From Desulfitobacterium_A nosdiversum (GTDB lineage Bacteria; Bacillota; Desulfitobacteriia; Desulfitobacteriales; Desulfitobacteriaceae), in NCBI RefSeq assembly GCF_049860565.1, contig NZ_CP172056.1, positions 868,001-932,000 on the forward strand: a stretch of 64,000 bases of DNA, written 5' to 3'. Shown in pieces: positions 62,285-64,000 of the stretch. The notes beneath the pieces are model-generated. The model saw only the letters and a list, made by a program, of their open reading frames with translations, did no database searches and was not told the DNA's origin. How positions within the stretch are numbered: the first letter of the stretch is position 1; every line of letters starts with the position of its first letter. The translations under genes and the position numbers were made by a program.

Positions 62285-63061
62285 ATGTCTAAACGCCATC
62301 CGATTATTGCAGGAAATTGGAAGATGAACAAAATCGTTCGTGAAGCACAAGATTATGCGATTAAATTACTCGGCCGAATCGGGAATGTCACAGATGTTGA
62401 TGTTGTTGTCTGTGCCCCGTTTACCGCTTTAAGCACTTTAAAGGATGAGCTGGAAGAAAGCATTATTCATATCGGAGCGCAAGATCTTTTCTGGGTCGCA
62501 TCGGGTGCATTTACAGGGGAGATTTCTGCGGAAATGCTGGTTGATATTGCCTGTACCTATGTGATTATCGGACACTCGGAACGCCGCGAGATCCTTAAGG
62601 AGACGGATGAAGATATCGCTAAAAAGATAAAGGCTGCCTTAAAGGCCGGGCTGACGCCGATCCTTTGTGTCGGAGAAAACCTTGCTCAAAGAGAAGAAGG
62701 GCGGGCTTTGGCCATAGTACGAGGACAGGTGCAAAAAGATTTAGCCGATTTGCCGTCTGAAGATTTAAAACGGGTTGTTATCGCTTACGAACCGCTTTGG
62801 GCTATTGGTACAGGTAAAACCTCTTCCAGTCAAGATGCTCAGGATATGTGTGAGGCCATCCGCACGACTTTAGCCGGTATTGCCGGAACAGTTGCCGATG
62901 AGGTGAATATCCTTTATGGTGGAAGCGTTAAGGCCGATAATATCGCGGAGCTAATGGTTCAGCCGGATATCGATGGTGCCTTAGTCGGCGGGGCAAGCCT
63001 TGATGCAGACGGATTTGCTCAATTGATCGAAAATGCGTTAGCTTCTCTGAAGGAAGCTTAG
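62285..63061 (+). CDS. tpiA: Triosephosphate isomerase
   Basis: Interconverts dihydroxyacetone phosphate and glyceraldehyde-3-phosphate (258 residues). Active-site Lys is in IAGNWKMNK, His in IIGHSERRE and the catalytic Glu in AYEPLWAIGTGK, with the flexible loop following. The phosphate-binding GGSVKADN is near the end. It starts 11 nt after pgk with ATAGGAG upstream. It also links glycerol-3-phosphate oxidation by glpABC to glycolysis. Confidence 0.98.
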   Translation: MSKRHPIIAGNWKMNKIVREAQDYAIKLLGRIGNVTDVDVVVCAPFTALSTLKDELEESIIHIGAQDLFWVASGAFTGEISAEMLVDIACTYVIIGHSERREILKETDEDIAKKIKAALKAGLTPILCVGENLAQREEGRALAIVRGQVQKDLADLPSEDLKRVVIAYEPLWAIGTGKTSSSQDAQDMCEAIRTTLAGIAGTVADEVNILYGGSVKADNIAELMVQPDIDGALVGGASLDADGFAQLIENALASLKEA

Positions 63062-63084
63062 GGCCGAAAGAGAGGTAAAAAGAG

Positions 63085-64000
63085 TTGAATGAAGAACATG
63101 CAAAAACACCTCTTCTTTTAATGATACTGGATGGTTGGGGTTATAGTCTATCAGAAAAAGGCAATGCGATTGCCCATGCTCATAAGCCGAATTTTGACCG
63201 CCTTTGGGAAACTTACCCGCATACTTTGTTAGGCGCTTCCGGGGAGGCAGTCGGTTTACCGGCGGGACAAATGGGAAATTCAGAAGTCGGGCATTTAAAT
63301 ATTGGGGCAGGCAGAGTCGTTTATCAGGAATTGACCCGGATATTTAAGGCGATCAAGAACGGTGAGTTTCAAAAGAATTCGGTGCTCAAGCAGGCGATGG
63401 ACCGTGTAAAAAGCGGACCTGGGGCCTTGCACCTAATAGGGTTGGTATCGAACGGGGGTGTTCACTCGCACATTGAACATCTTTTTGCGCTGCTTGAAAT
63501 GGCAAAGACACTTGGCGTACAAAACGTCTATGTTCATGCCGTGCTCGATGGGCGCGATGTCTTGCCGCAGAGCGCTAAAGAGTATTTGAGCTCTTTGCAG
63601 GAAAAAATGGACGACCTCAAAATAGGTAAAATTGCAACAGTCACAGGCCGGTATTATCTTATGGATAGAGACAAGCGCTGGGAACGGGTGGAAAAGGCTT
63701 ATAAGGCACTTGTTCAGGGAGAAGGCATTAAAGCTCCCAATCCGTTTGCTGCTGTTGAACAGTCCTACGATATGCGTGTTAACGATGAATTTGTGGTACC
63801 GACTGTGATTATTGATAAAGACGGGCAGCCTTTAGGAAAGATTCAAGAGGGAGACAGCGTTATCTTCTTTAATTTCCGTTCGGATCGTGCGCGTCAAATA
63901 TCCCATGCCTTAGTGGATAAAGAGTTTACAGGTTTCGAACGTCAAGAGAAGCCGAACATTCATTATGTCTGCTTAACGGAGTATGACGCAACACTGAATG
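63085..64000 (+). CDS. gpmI: 2,3-bisphosphoglycerate-independent phosphoglycerate mutase (5' part)
   Basis: The manganese-dependent mutase converting 3- to 2-phosphoglycerate. It runs off the right edge after 305 codons of an expected ~510. The metal-site start is LLLMILDGWGYS; the catalytic serine is in GQMGNSEVGHLNIGAGR; further marks are NGGVHSHIEHLFAL, VHAVLDGRD and FFNFRSDRARQ. The TTG at 63085 follows AGAGAGGTAAAA and lies 23 nt after tpiA; no other start in this frame is well placed. An eno gene is expected next. Confidence 0.95.
   Translation, partial: MNEEHAKTPLLLMILDGWGYSLSEKGNAIAHAHKPNFDRLWETYPHTLLGASGEAVGLPAGQMGNSEVGHLNIGAGRVVYQELTRIFKAIKNGEFQKNSVLKQAMDRVKSGPGALHLIGLVSNGGVHSHIEHLFALLEMAKTLGVQNVYVHAVLDGRDVLPQSAKEYLSSLQEKMDDLKIGKIATVTGRYYLMDRDKRWERVEKAYKALVQGEGIKAPNPFAAVEQSYDMRVNDEFVVPTVIIDKDGQPLGKIQEGDSVIFFNFRSDRARQISHALVDKEFTGFERQEKPNIHYVCLTEYDATLN

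Noticed and set aside
61574..62350. A 258-codon minus-strand open frame over pgk
   Set aside because: It is antisense to a full-length, well-conserved pgk and has no recognisable motif.
1..64000. CRISPR arrays, insertion sequences, prophage, tRNA or rRNA genes
   Set aside because: No regularly spaced repeats, transposase-like proteins or tRNA/rRNA sequences were recognised. The holin-family gene at 17592 is a chromosomal YvlD-type gene, not a phage remnant.

Overview
The window comes from a low-to-mid GC, endospore-forming, anaerobic Firmicute, most likely of the Desulfosporosinus/Desulfitobacterium group. This is inferred from gene content: the secA-prfB-ftsEX-ctpA-uvrBA and rapZ-yvcK-whiA-rpoN-glp-pgk-tpiA-gpmI order, strong Shine-Dalgarno sites with frequent GTG and TTG starts, a sigma-H-type promoter before hpf, and a Rieske/cytochrome b6-type complex beside nitrate and nitrite reductases. 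No outer-membrane genes are seen. The genus is a guess.

Layout. 1-1.7 kb: amino-acid ABC permease and ATPase. 1.9-4.5 kb: a membrane cassette (UbiA-type phosphoribosyltransferase, GT39-like glycosyltransferase, SMR-like carrier) that looks like polyprenyl-phosphate sugar chemistry. 4.6-19.5 kb: housekeeping genes (cold-shock protein, hpf, secA, prfB with its +1 frameshift, split transketolase, ftsEX, an EnvC-like M23 protein, ctpA) plus unknowns and a low-complexity lipoprotein. 19.8-37.2 kb: a nitrate/nitrite respiration island. It holds nrfHA, the resBC cytochrome c maturation pair, a Rieske-b6-subunit IV complex, napG/H/A, a diheme protein, napD, a sigma-54 activator, a second NapA-like molybdoenzyme, a chemoreceptor with a NarX/PilJ-like sensor domain, and a convergent NarK-type transporter. 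37.4-43 kb: uvrB, a flavin-reductase-like protein and uvrA. 43.1-43.9 kb: a small HTH regulator plus membrane protein behind two matching operator palindromes. 44-49 kb: HAD phosphatase, polysaccharide deacetylase lipoprotein, radical SAM protein and an orphan solute-binding lipoprotein. 49.06-49.47 kb: a gene-free stretch that folds into a large nested RNA structure. 49.6-54.2 kb: rapZ, yvcK, whiA, rpoN. 54.3-58.5 kb: glpABC, with glpB frameshifted. 58.6-60.9 kb: PhoU-like protein and Na/Pi cotransporter. 61-64 kb: pgk, tpiA and the start of gpmI.

How it fits together. The island encodes a full nitrate-to-ammonium pathway. NarK moves nitrate or nitrite, NapA reduces nitrate, NrfA reduces nitrite on NrfH, and quinol electrons enter through NapGH, NrfH and perhaps the b6-type complex. 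A -24/-12 promoter lies before nrfH, a sigma-54 activator lies inside the island, and rpoN lies 20 kb downstream, so the pathway is probably under sigma-54 control. The glpABC dehydrogenase could feed quinol into it.

The most unusual element is the apparent large noncoding RNA between the solute-binding protein gene and rapZ. It has long-range helices of 15 and 16 bp, a four-hairpin junction, and two G-U pairs that favour the plus strand. I could not assign it to a family from memory.
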